A model generated the notes under the pieces. It was not told the origin of the DNA and did no database searches. It worked only from the letters and a program-made list of their open reading frames with translations. From assembly GCA_900555075.1 (NCBI GenBank), contig USJO01000030.1, forward strand, positions 1-13,458: a DNA stretch of 13,458 bases. Reading direction: 5' to 3'. This stretch comes from an uncultured Clostridium sp. (GTDB lineage: Bacteria > Bacillota > Clostridia > TANB77 > CAG-508). Position 1 is the first letter of the stretch; the number at the start of each line of letters is the position of its first letter. Position numbers and translations under genes: made by a program. Below are positions 1 to 6,472 of the stretch, piece by piece.

Positions 1-167
1 AAGGAGATAAAGTTCAATTAGTTGGATTTGGTTCTTTTGAAGTAAGAAAAAGAGCAGCTAGAAAAGGTAGAAATCCACAAACTAAGGAAGAAATCAGAAT
101 ACCTGCATCAAAAGCTCCAGTATTTAAAGCTGGTAAAGCATTAAAAGATTTAGTAAACAAGAAATAA
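1..167 (+). CDS. hup: HU-family DNA-binding protein, 3' end only
   Basis: This is the C-terminal 54 residues of an HU/IHF-type nucleoid protein; the 5' part lies outside the window and the readable frame starts at base 3. HU binds and bends DNA as a dimer and compacts the chromosome. The fragment holds the family signature [16 protein letters not shown] and the DNA-contacting beta-arm, with NPQT followed by an [15 protein letters not shown] segment, then the closing helix ALKDLVNKK. The length fits the second half of a normal HU of about 90 residues. A strong intrinsic terminator follows 20 bases after the stop, so the gene ends its own transcript. Confidence 0.95.
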   Translation, partial: GDKVQLVGFGSFEVRKRAARKGRNPQTKEEIRIPASKAPVFKAGKALKDLVNKK

Positions 168-187
168 GGTTTATATAAATTAAAAAT

Positions 188-213
188 AAAGGCGACCGGT
201 TAGGTCGCTTTTT
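188..213 (+). terminator. Intrinsic terminator of the HU gene
   Basis: A perfect six-base-pair GC-rich stem, GCGACC at 192-197 and GGTCGC at 203-208 with loop GGTTA, is extended by a G-T and A-T pairs and followed by TTTTT. This is the classic Rho-independent layout and separates the HU gene from the next gene. Confidence 0.9.
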
Positions 214-239
214 CAGCAATTATTCAAGGAGCAAAGAAT

Positions 240-524
240 ATGGAAAACTTTATTACAACAAAAAATATCATTATATATTTAATAAGTATAAATATAATAG
301 CACTATTTGCAATGTATATAGATAAACGTAAAGCGAAAGCCAATAAAAGAAGAATATCAGAAAAAACTTTGTTTATATTAGTTTTTCTAGGCGGAGGAAT
401 AGGAGGAATAGCTGGAATGTACCTATTTAGACACAAAACAAAAAAAGCAAGATTTGTAATAGGCTTTCCTGCCATCCTAATATTTGAAATTTTACTAGTA
501 ATAGCAATAGCTTTAAGCAAATAG
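240..524 (+). CDS. DUF1294 family small membrane protein
   Basis: A 94-residue protein of the DUF1294 family, whose function is unknown. It begins with a hydrophobic helix (about residues 9-26), followed by the basic stretch DKRKAKANKRRISE, a glycine-rich membrane segment (FLGGGIGGIAGMYLFRHKTKK) and a last hydrophobic helix (about 72-92). The order helix, basic loop, glycine-rich helix containing GG-GGxxGM, then HKTKK is what identifies the family. The start is supported by AAGGAG about 8 bases upstream. It lies alone between the HU terminator and the DnaA-box region; no terminator of its own was found. Confidence 0.85.
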   Translation: MENFITTKNIIIYLISINIIALFAMYIDKRKAKANKRRISEKTLFILVFLGGGIGGIAGMYLFRHKTKKARFVIGFPAILIFEILLVIAIALSK

Positions 525-640
525 TAGCAAACAAATATACCGTACACATAAAAAAGAAAAATAACAAAAAATAAAAAAACATCAAGACAAAAAAACATAA
601 AAAGACAAAAGATGACAAAAATAAAACCCAATAAAATGAG

Positions 641-670
641 TTATTCACAGAGTTATCCACAGTATCCACA
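641..670 (+). promoter_or_regulatory. Tandem DnaA-box cluster
   Basis: Three same-direction 9-mers lie in a row: TTATTCACA at 641-649 and TTATCCACA at 653-661, both matching TTATNCACA, and GTATCCACA at 662-670 with one mismatch. The first two belong to a 12-base tandem repeat GAGTTAT(T/C)CACA. Such packed boxes beside very AT-rich DNA are typical of bacterial replication origins or of DnaA-binding regulatory or titration sites. No dnaA or dnaN gene is visible in the window, so which of these applies is open. Confidence 0.7.
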
Positions 671-725
671 GACAAAAAATAAAAAGTAACATATGGTAAC
701 ATAAAATAAAAAAAATAAAAAACTA

Positions 726-754
726 TTGCCAATATAAAAAAAATAGTATAAAAT
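726..754 (+). promoter_or_regulatory. Sigma-A-type promoter of glyS
   Basis: TTGCCA at 726-731 and TAAAAT at 749-754, each one mismatch from consensus, are separated by 17 bases. An inverted repeat CCAATAT (729-735) and ATATTGG (753-759) brackets the spacer and -10 element, so a dimeric regulator could bind here; that is inference. The predicted transcript begins near 761 with a leader of about 70 bases. Confidence 0.65.
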
Positions 755-794
755 ATTGGTACTTATATTAATAAAATAATGGTAAATAACAAGG

Positions 795-811
795 AATTTG
801 CCTTGCAAATT
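795..811 (+). other. Small hairpin in the glyS leader
   Basis: A perfect 7-base-pair stem, AATTTGC (795-801) and GCAAATT (805-811) with loop CTT, ends six bases before the glyS ribosome binding site AAAGGG (817-822). It has no T-tract, so it is not an obvious terminator; it might stabilise the transcript or affect initiation. Confidence 0.4.
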
Positions 812-830
812 TTAAGAAAGGGATGTTGTT

Positions 831-2219
831 ATGAAAGAAAAATCAATGGACAAAATAGTAAATTTATGCAAAAACAGAGGATTTATATATCCGGGTTCAG
901 AAATTTATGGAGGACTTGCAAACTCTTGGGATTATGGACCAATAGGTGCAGAATTAAAAAAGAACATAAAAGATTTTTGGTGGAGGAAATTTATTAGAGA
1001 GTCTAAATATAATGTTGGAATAGATGCCTCAATAATAATGAATCCAGAGGTATGGGTAACAACAGGTCATGTAGGAGGATTTAGTGACCCACTTATAGAT
1101 TGTAAGGCTTGTAAAACTAGACATAGAGCAGATAAATTAATAGAGGAATGGGGCTTTAAGAAAGGCAAAGACATTTCAGGACTTGATGGATGGAGTAATG
1201 ATGAATTAGTTTCATATATCAAAGAAAACCATATACCATGCCCAAATTGTGGAAAAGAAGATTTTACAGAAATACGTAAATTTAATTTAATGTTTAAAAC
1301 ATTTATGGGAGTAACTGAGGATGCAAAATCAGAAGTATATTTAAGACCTGAAACAGCACAAGGAATGTTTGTAAACTTTAAAAACGTTCAAAGAACAACA
1401 AGAAGAAAGTTACCAATGGGAATAGGACAAATGGGTCGTTCATTTAGAAATGAAATAACTCCAGGGAACTTCATATTTAGAACAAGAGAATTTGAACAAA
1501 TGGAGCTAGAATTTTTCTGCAAACCAGGAACAGACTTAGAATGGTATGAATACTGGAAGGATTTCTGCAAGAAATGGTTAATGAGTATAGGAATAAAAGA
1601 AGAAAACTTAAGAATGCGAGAACACTCAAAAGAGGAATTATCATTTTACAGTAAAGGAACTACAGATATAGAATATTCATTCCCATTTGGATGGGGAGAA
1701 CTATGGGGAATAGCTGATAGAACAGACTACGACTTATCACGACATATGGAGGCATCAAAAGTAGATTTAACATATTTAGATCCAGAAACAAATGAAAAAT
1801 ATATACCATACTGTGTAGAGCCAGCAGTAGGTGTTGATCGAATTTTTCTAACAGTTTTATGTGATGCTTATGACGAAGAAGAAATCGCAGAAGGAGATGT
1901 AAGAACAGTATTACACTTACACCCAGCAATAGCACCATATAAAGTAGCAGTATTACCACTATCTAAGAAATTAAGTCCAAAAGCAGAAGAAATATATGAG
2001 ATGCTATCAAAAAAATATATGTGCGAATATGATGAGGCAGGAAGTATAGGAAAAAGATATAGAAGAGAAGATGAAATAGGAACCCCATATTGTATAACTG
2101 TAGACTTTGAAACAGAAAATGACGATTCAGTAACAATAAGAGACAGAGACACAATGGAACAAGTAAGAGTAAAAATAGATGAACTAGAAAAATGGATAGA
2201 TACAAAATTGGAAAACTAA
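831..2219 (+). CDS. glyS: Glycyl-tRNA synthetase, single-chain class II type
   Basis: This cytosolic enzyme charges tRNA-Gly with glycine using ATP. At 462 residues it is the homodimeric form (often called glyS or glyQS), not the two-subunit GlyQ/GlyS form. The N-terminal part has [21 protein letters not shown] (motif 1 region, about 19-39). An insertion domain carries two CxxC pairs (C91/C94 and C137/C140), likely a zinc site. LRPETAQG lies at 171-178, motif 2 from FRNEI (205-209) to RTREFEQME (217-225), and motif 3 PAVGVDRIF at 331-339. The anticodon-binding domain runs from about 358 to 457. The start is chosen by AAAGGG eight bases upstream. It has its own promoter and a hairpin after the stop, so it is probably monocistronic. 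No T-box leader is present. Confidence 0.97.
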   Translation: MKEKSMDKIVNLCKNRGFIYPGSEIYGGLANSWDYGPIGAELKKNIKDFWWRKFIRESKYNVGIDASIIMNPEVWVTTGHVGGFSDPLIDCKACKTRHRADKLIEEWGFKKGKDISGLDGWSNDELVSYIKENHIPCPNCGKEDFTEIRKFNLMFKTFMGVTEDAKSEVYLRPETAQGMFVNFKNVQRTTRRKLPMGIGQMGRSFRNEITPGNFIFRTREFEQMELEFFCKPGTDLEWYEYWKDFCKKWLMSIGIKEENLRMREHSKEELSFYSKGTTDIEYSFPFGWGELWGIADRTDYDLSRHMEASKVDLTYLDPETNEKYIPYCVEPAVGVDRIFLTVLCDAYDEEEIAEGDVRTVLHLHPAIAPYKVAVLPLSKKLSPKAEEIYEMLSKKYMCEYDEAGSIGKRYRREDEIGTPYCITVDFETENDDSVTIRDRDTMEQVRVKIDELEKWIDTKLEN

Positions 2220-2223
2220 AAAA

Positions 2224-2264
2224 AAGAGGTGAACAAAATTTAAAGTTCACCTCTTGAATTTTGC
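2224..2264 (+). terminator. Terminator-like hairpin after glyS
   Basis: A perfect 11-base-pair stem, AAGAGGTGAAC (2224-2234) and GTTCACCTCTT (2245-2255) with a 10-base loop, begins four bases after the stop. The following GAATTTTGCTT is a poor, interrupted T-tract, so termination may be incomplete, but position and stem strength support a terminator. Confidence 0.75.
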
Positions 2265-2328
2265 TTAAAAATATGATTTAATACTAAAAGTAATTGGGAG
2301 AAAAATAAAAAAACTTTTGAAAAAAGTA

Positions 2329-2356
2329 TTGACATTTTTTTTAGATGATATATAAT
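2329..2356 (+). promoter_or_regulatory. Consensus sigma-A promoter of recA
   Basis: Perfect TTGACA (2329-2334) and perfect TATAAT (2351-2356) with a 16-base spacer, 42 bases before the recA start codon. A dyad ACTTTT (2313-2318) / AAAAGT (2322-2327) sits directly upstream of the -35 box; its meaning is unknown. Confidence 0.9.
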
Positions 2357-2361
2357 AACAC

Positions 2362-2375
2362 CAAACAAAAGTTTG
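2362..2375 (+). promoter_or_regulatory. Candidate LexA (SOS) operator of recA
   Basis: The perfect dyad CAAAC-AAAA-GTTTG covers the predicted transcription start of recA, 5 bases after the -10 box. It keeps the AAC-N4-GTT core of the Gram-positive SOS box (GAAC-N4-GTTC and relatives) but has A or T where the outer G or C would be. Position in front of recA makes SOS control plausible; strength of LexA binding is unknown. Confidence 0.55.
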
Positions 2376-2397
2376 AAATAAATTAGGAGGAAATTTT

Positions 2398-3456
2398 ATG
2401 AATACAGAAAATTTAGAAAAGAAAAAAGCATTAGAAACAGCATTAGGACAAATTGAAAAACAATTTGGAAAAGGTTCAGTAATGAAACTTGGAGAATATC
2501 AGGCAATGAATATTGAAGCAATACCAACAGGAGCATTAAGCTTAGATATTGCATTAGGAATAGGAGGTATTCCAAGAGGAAGAATTATAGAAATATTTGG
2601 ACCAGAATCTTCTGGTAAAACAACACTTGCCCTACATGCAATCGCGGAGGCTCAAAAATTAGGAGGAGAAGCAGCTTTTATAGATGCAGAACATGCATTA
2701 GACCCAGTGTATGCAAAACATTTAGGTGTTGATATAGATAATTTAATAGTATCACAACCAGACACAGGAGAACAAGCATTAGAAATAGCAGAAGCATTAA
2801 CAAGAAGTGGAGCAATAGATATAATTGTAGTAGACTCTGTTGCAGCTTTGGTACCAAAAGCAGAAATAGATGGAGATATGGGAGACGCACATGTTGGATT
2901 ACAAGCAAGACTTATGTCTCAAGCATTGAGAAAATTAGCGGGAGTAATAAATAAATCAAAAACAGTTATAATCTTCATCAATCAACTAAGAGAAAAGGTT
3001 GGAGTAATGTTTGGAAATCCAGAAACAACACCAGGTGGTAGAGCATTAAAGTTTTACGCATCTGTCAGACTAGATATAAGAAAAATAGAAAACATAAAAA
3101 CAGATGGAGAAGTTACAGGAGCAAGAGCAAGAGTAAAGGTTATCAAAAACAAAGTAGCACCACCATTCAGAGAGGCAGAATTTGATATAGTATATGGCAA
3201 AGGCATATCAAAAGAGGGTAATATATTAGATTTAGCTGTAAACTTAAACCTAGTGGAAAAATCAGGTGCATGGTTTAGCTACAAAGGAGAAAAAATAGGA
3301 CAAGGAAGAGAAAACGCAAAACTATACATCAAAAATAATTTAGAAGTAGCCAAGGAATTAGAAGAAAAAATAAGAGACAACTTTAGACAAGCATTTGAAA
3401 ATAGCTTAGGAGATGAAGAAGAGGAACCAGAACAAGAAAATGAAACAGAAGAGTAA
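2398..3456 (+). CDS. recA: Recombinase A
   Basis: RecA forms ATP-dependent filaments on single-stranded DNA, drives strand exchange in homologous repair, and activates LexA self-cleavage. The protein has 352 residues, the normal size. Visible are the N-terminal polymerisation helix ([20 protein letters not shown]), the MAW-type segment, Walker A GPESSGKT at 68-75, the catalytic glutamate in DAEHA (E98), Walker B IIVVD (142-146), the DNA-binding loop region [16 protein letters not shown] (about 207-222), and an acidic C-terminal tail ([13 protein letters not shown]) typical of RecA. The start has an ideal TAGGAGG about 7 bases upstream. It is followed by recX with a 75-base gap and no terminator, so read-through is likely. 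Confidence 0.99.
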   Translation: MNTENLEKKKALETALGQIEKQFGKGSVMKLGEYQAMNIEAIPTGALSLDIALGIGGIPRGRIIEIFGPESSGKTTLALHAIAEAQKLGGEAAFIDAEHALDPVYAKHLGVDIDNLIVSQPDTGEQALEIAEALTRSGAIDIIVVDSVAALVPKAEIDGDMGDAHVGLQARLMSQALRKLAGVINKSKTVIIFINQLREKVGVMFGNPETTPGGRALKFYASVRLDIRKIENIKTDGEVTGARARVKVIKNKVAPPFREAEFDIVYGKGISKEGNILDLAVNLNLVEKSGAWFSYKGEKIGQGRENAKLYIKNNLEVAKELEEKIRDNFRQAFENSLGDEEEEPEQENETEE

Positions 3457-3531
3457 ATATAAAGAAATCTTGAGACCTCTTTGTTAATGAAAAATGATTT
3501 TTAGGAGAAGGCTTCGGAGGGGGATTTTAAT

Positions 3532-3972
3532 ATGGAAGAGTTAGAAGAATTTGATAAGCTGAAGACCAAGGTATTGAAATATGTGCTATATAAGAAAAGA
3601 AGCGAAGCAGAAATAAGACGAAAGTTTTCAGAAAGTTCAGAAAAAATGTTAAATAAGGTTATTGACGATTTGAAAGAAAGCGGGTATATAGATGATAGTA
3701 TGTATATAGCTCGAACAGTAAATGAATTTCAAAGGTTAAAGAATTTATCAATAAAAGAACTTGAGTATAAGTTGTTATCAAAAGGGCTTGATAAGAACGA
3801 TATAGAGGATTATGTGTCTAAAAACAAAGAAGAACTATTGGAATATGAAGTAGCCTCTGCGAAGAATATATTTGCGAAAAAAGAAGCAATAATGGAAAAG
3901 GAAGATATAATACTATATTTAAATAAAAAAGGATATTTAAATGAAAGCATTAAACTTGCACAGGAGGAATAA
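3532..3972 (+). CDS. recX: RecX regulatory protein
   Basis: A 146-residue RecX-family protein. RecX proteins bind RecA filaments and limit or reshape their activity. They are built of repeated three-helix units, seen here as YVLYKKRSEAEIRRKF (about 18-33), then VIDDLKESGYIDDSMYIARTVNEF, IKELEYKLLSKGLDKNDIEDYV, and a C-terminal IILYLNKKGYLNESIK. The repeated pattern L(k/y)xKGYL/I and the placement directly after recA support the call. GGAGGGGG lies about 8 bases before the ATG. It is shorter than many RecX proteins but contains the expected modules. Confidence 0.85.
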   Translation: MEELEEFDKLKTKVLKYVLYKKRSEAEIRRKFSESSEKMLNKVIDDLKESGYIDDSMYIARTVNEFQRLKNLSIKELEYKLLSKGLDKNDIEDYVSKNKEELLEYEVASAKNIFAKKEAIMEKEDIILYLNKKGYLNESIKLAQEE

Positions 3973-4007
3973 AAGTAGGTGCTTATTTACAGAAAGGATA
4001 TATAACA

Positions 4008-4751
4008 ATGAACGAAATATTAACATTAGAAACGAAAAAGTATAATATAAAATTAGAAAATTTTGAAGGGCCATTAGATTTATTATGTCATTTAGTAGAC
4101 AAGAATAAGATGGAAATAGACAAGGTAAATATAACTCAAATTACAGATCAATACATAGAATATTTAAATGCTATGGAGGAGCTTAACTTAGAAATTGCAA
4201 GTGAGTTTATTGTTATGCTATCAACCTTAGTATATTTAAAATCAAAGCACCTTCTACCAAAAGAAGCGGAAAATGAAGAGGAGATAACAGAGGAAGAGCT
4301 TATAAGAAGAATTATAGAGTATAAGAAATATAAAGAAATAGTAAAAACATTAAGAGAAAATTATAATATATATTCAAAAAGAATATTTAAATCACCTGAA
4401 AAAATAGAACTACCAAATAGAAAACTAGAAAAAAAGTATGAGAAGGAGAACATAATAGAAAGCTATAAATCTCTTATAGAAAGAAATGAAGATAAAGTTA
4501 ACAAAAATGCAGTTAACATTGAAAAGATTGCAATACTTGAAACGGTAACAGTAGCAAGCAAAGTAAAAGATATATTTAGGGAATTAGTAAAAAAACAAAA
4601 ATTCATATTTAGTAAATTATGTACAAGCAAAAAATATACAAGACTAGAAACAGTAACAGCCTTTTCTGGAGTTTTAGAATTAAGTAGGAGAAATAAGATA
4701 ATAACAAATCAGGAAAAAAACTTTGGAGACATATTAGTTGAGAAAAAGTAA
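4008..4751 (+). CDS. scpA: Segregation and condensation protein A (kleisin)
   Basis: ScpA is the kleisin that closes the SMC ring and, with ScpB, makes the bacterial condensin that organises and separates chromosomes. The 247 residues show the hallmark FEGPLDLLCHLV (19-30), NITQITDQYIEYL (41-53) and the helix EFIVMLSTLVYLKSKHLLP (66-84), all in the N-terminal SMC-neck-binding domain. An acidic linker (EAENEEEITEEEL) follows, and a C-terminal winged-helix part with FRELVKKQKFIFSKL and ETVTAFSGVLELSRRNKI contacts the SMC head. The gene follows recX after 35 bases and is probably cotranscribed with recA-recX. scpB, often adjacent, is not in the window. Confidence 0.95.
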   Translation: MNEILTLETKKYNIKLENFEGPLDLLCHLVDKNKMEIDKVNITQITDQYIEYLNAMEELNLEIASEFIVMLSTLVYLKSKHLLPKEAENEEEITEEELIRRIIEYKKYKEIVKTLRENYNIYSKRIFKSPEKIELPNRKLEKKYEKENIIESYKSLIERNEDKVNKNAVNIEKIAILETVTVASKVKDIFRELVKKQKFIFSKLCTSKKYTRLETVTAFSGVLELSRRNKIITNQEKNFGDILVEKK

Positions 4752-4760
4752 GCATTTTCC

Positions 4761-4789
4761 TTGATTTTTATAAAACTTTGTGCTACAAT
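4761..4789 (+). promoter_or_regulatory. Extended -10 promoter of secG
   Basis: TTGATT (4761-4766), 17-base spacer, and TACAAT (4784-4789) preceded by TGC, giving an extended -10 element TGCTACAAT. It starts 9 bases after the scpA stop and ends 34 bases before the secG start, so secG has its own transcript. Confidence 0.8.
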
Positions 4790-4823
4790 GGTAAGGTCAA
4801 ATTAAAAGCAAAGGGTGAAGAAT

Positions 4824-5054
4824 ATGAAAACTTTATTAATAATAATATACTCAATTGTTGCAATCGTATTAACAATATTAACGTTAATACAATCAAAAGA
4901 TGATGAAGGAGCATCAGGAACCATAACAGGAGCTAGCAGTTCTTTCTATGAGAAAAACAAAGGAAGAACAAAGGAAGGACAACTTAAAAAAATTACAATT
5001 ATACTTGGTGTGCTATTTATAGTACTAGCAATTGCTCTAGGAATAGTATATTAG
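4824..5054 (+). CDS. secG: Protein translocase subunit SecG
   Basis: SecG is the small subunit of the SecYEG channel in the cytoplasmic membrane. The protein has 76 residues with an N-terminal helix (about 2-22), the typical cytoplasmic loop LIQSKDDEGASGTITGASSS followed by FYEKNKGRTKEG, and a second helix (about 56-75). The start is placed at the ATG at 4824 because AAGGGTGA lies just upstream at the right distance. The in-frame GTG at 4815 is part of that binding site and an unlikely start. The TAG stop overlaps by two bases the stop of the converging small gene on the other strand. Confidence 0.95.
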   Translation: MKTLLIIIYSIVAIVLTILTLIQSKDDEGASGTITGASSSFYEKNKGRTKEGQLKKITIILGVLFIVLAIALGIVY

Positions 5055-5224
5055 TATATGCCGTTAATCATAATAACAGCATTGGGAAATATAAGTGCAA
5101 TTAAAGCAAATATGAAGGTAACAATACCTGCAGAGGTATTGTTATTTGTTTTTATCTCATAAATTCCATAACTGATACTTCTAATAAAAATATACAAAGA
5201 AATAAAAGCAAAAATTATAATCAT
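5051..5224 (-). CDS. Small two-helix membrane protein, candidate germinant receptor D subunit
   Basis: A 57-residue protein beginning MIIIFAFISLYIF and ending VIMINGIY. It has a hydrophobic helix at about 2-14, a short polar loop (EIKTNNNTSAG, about 23-33) and a second helix at about 34-52. The start has an excellent AGGAAGGAG upstream that overlaps the restored gerC stop, only 17 bases away, so it is translationally part of the ger operon. Small two-helix proteins encoded beside gerA-type operons are known in Bacillus as D subunits that modulate receptor function. That role here is inferred from size, topology and position. The stop overlaps that of secG. Confidence 0.8.
   Translation of the reverse strand: MIIIFAFISLYIFIRSISYGIYEIKTNNNTSAGIVTFIFALIALIFPNAVIMINGIY
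5119..5153 (+). terminator. Intrinsic terminator of secG, inside the opposite-strand gene
   Basis: An 11-base-pair perfect stem, TAACAATACCT (5119-5129) and AGGTATTGTTA (5134-5144) with loop GCAG, is followed on the plus strand by TTTGTTTTT. On the minus strand no T-tract follows, so it should act only on secG transcripts. It lies entirely within the coding sequence of the converging small membrane protein gene. Confidence 0.85.
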
Positions 5225-5241
5225 AAATATAAAACTCCTTC

Positions 5242-5379
5242 CTAAATTTTATTATACAAATATCCACCTTGAATATTAGAATGAACAGATACCTTAAAAG
5301 AGGCGTTTTGGTAATTATCAAGCCAATCTGAATCTAACCAATCTTGCCAGGTAGTATATTTAGGCAAAACGTATTCACC
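5242..5379 (-). pseudogene. gerC: Out-of-frame 3' end of gerC
   Basis: After the last in-frame codons GGT TTT CGG TGA of gerC, the shifted frame reads GGT GAA TAC and continues for 45 codons to a TAG at 5242. It encodes GEYVLPKYTTWQDWL, then DSDWLDNYQN and SFKVSVHSNIQGG. This matches the normal C-terminus of Ger(x)C proteins, with GFG, a tryptophan-rich segment and V-x-V-x-x-x-I near the end. Skipping one base (one T of the TTTT run or the following C) restores one reading frame. It may be a disabling mutation, a sequence error or a recoding site. Confidence 0.85.
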
Positions 5380-6472
5380 GAAAACCTGCTATGTCAGCAT
5401 TAAAGGCTTTGGATGTTTTATATAAATAATCAGTGATATGAGCTTCAAAATAAGCATTTAAAGTATCATTCAATATGTTTAAACAATATTCATCAGACAA
5501 GTTTAGGCTATTATAAACAGTTGGCACATTACCAGTTATCCAAACTTCACATTCTATATAAGGATAATTGTTTAAAAATGTTACCTTCTTTTTAGTTTTC
5601 TTATTTAAATTTATATAAAATGAAACGTTATTGTTAGCATCAAAAGGATTAGTAACATTTACTGTAGCATTATTCAAATTATTAGTAAGTATTAAATGAC
5701 ATAGGGTTTCTAAATTATTAAGCTCACCTACTAATTTATCATTACGAAAAACAGCAATTCCCATACTTTCAACATTATTATTAGAGGAAATAGGAGTTTT
5801 ACCAGCAGTATAATTATCATCTAGAGTAGAAGCACCTGTATTGATTTTATACTGAGTTTCTTTTGTATTAATACCTACTAAAATAGCTGTGGCATCTGAG
5901 GATGTATTTATTATGTTATAATAAAAATCAGATAGGGTTATATTAGCTACATATCCAGTATATTCGCTAGAATTAAAGTTAGATTCAAAATACTCTGCGG
6001 GATTAGCTTCAAAAACCGGACTAGAATTTTCTAAAAAGTCATAAGCATCACATTTACTAATTATAATGTTACAATCTGGTCTTAATTCAATACTATTCAT
6101 TAATGTATATATAACATTTGAGATACCATATGAAGCAAATTCTTCAGAAATAATTACAGCCTTACAATGAGAAAGATTAACTTGTTTACTAATGTAGCTA
6201 TTTATTAAAGTAATCCCAGAATCTATAGTAGAGCAATCGACTGATAAAATGGTAGAATTATTGCTAGAAGAACCACTAGATGATGTATTTGACTTTGAAG
6301 AATCTAATACTGCAAATTGGATAGTAAGTTTTAAACTATGTGTATCTGATGAATCAATACCAAGAGCAATAGCATATGCTTTTGATTCTACACCTCTAAT
6401 ATTATAACAACCAGTAAGCATAAATATAGATAAAAAGCAAATTAACATTAACAAATAAACTTTAATTTTCAT
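5375..6472 (-). CDS. gerC: Spore germination lipoprotein GerC, frameshifted near the 3' end
   Basis: The C subunit of a GerA-type nutrient receptor, a lipoprotein on the outer face of the spore inner membrane. A signal peptide (1-21) ends in the lipobox LTGC with lipidated C22, followed by the family-typical NIRGVESKAYAIALGID. A serine/asparagine-rich stretch follows near 60-75. The frame as written has 365 codons and stops right after NADIAGF. The conserved C-terminal piece of the family continues in another frame (see next entry), giving 409 residues if restored, which fits the family. The start ATG overlaps the gerB stop (ATGA), indicating translational coupling. Confidence 0.9.
   Translation of the reverse strand: MKIKVYLLMLICFLSIFMLTGCYNIRGVESKAYAIALGIDSSDTHSLKLTIQFAVLDSSKSNTSSSGSSSNNSTILSVDCSTIDSGITLINSYISKQVNLSHCKAVIISEEFASYGISNVIYTLMNSIELRPDCNIIISKCDAYDFLENSSPVFEANPAEYFESNFNSSEYTGYVANITLSDFYYNIINTSSDATAILVGINTKETQYKINTGASTLDDNYTAGKTPISSNNNVESMGIAVFRNDKLVGELNNLETLCHLILTNNLNNATVNVTNPFDANNNVSFYINLNKKTKKKVTFLNNYPYIECEVWITGNVPTVYNSLNLSDEYCLNILNDTLNAYFEAHITDYLYKTSKAFNADIAGFR

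Larger units (their letters stand above)
525..830 (+). other. A-rich intergenic region between the DUF1294 gene and glyS
   Basis: About 300 bases without a gene. Bases 540-640 are extremely A-rich on the plus strand, with repeated AAAAGACAAAA-like words and very few T. Then come a tandem DnaA-box cluster (641-670), a direct repeat GTAACAT at 686-692 and 696-702, and the glyS promoter and leader. No coding frame of bacterial character, tRNA or T-box element was seen. Confidence 0.8.

Noticed and set aside
755..830. T-box riboswitch before glyS
   Set aside because: The leader is too short and no antiterminator/terminator pair or T-box sequence is seen.
1660..2250. Long minus-strand open frames opposite glyS, and similar ones opposite recA, ruvB and the glycosyltransferase
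   Set aside because: Leucine-rich low-complexity translations opposite conserved genes, without binding sites; shadows of real genes in AT-rich DNA.
4815..4823. GTG at 4815 as the start of secG
   Set aside because: The GTG is within the AAGGGTGA ribosome binding site that fits the ATG at 4824.
5058..5162. A short plus-strand open frame of 34 codons after secG
   Set aside because: It has no ribosome binding site, runs through the secG terminator and lies opposite the well-supported small membrane protein gene.
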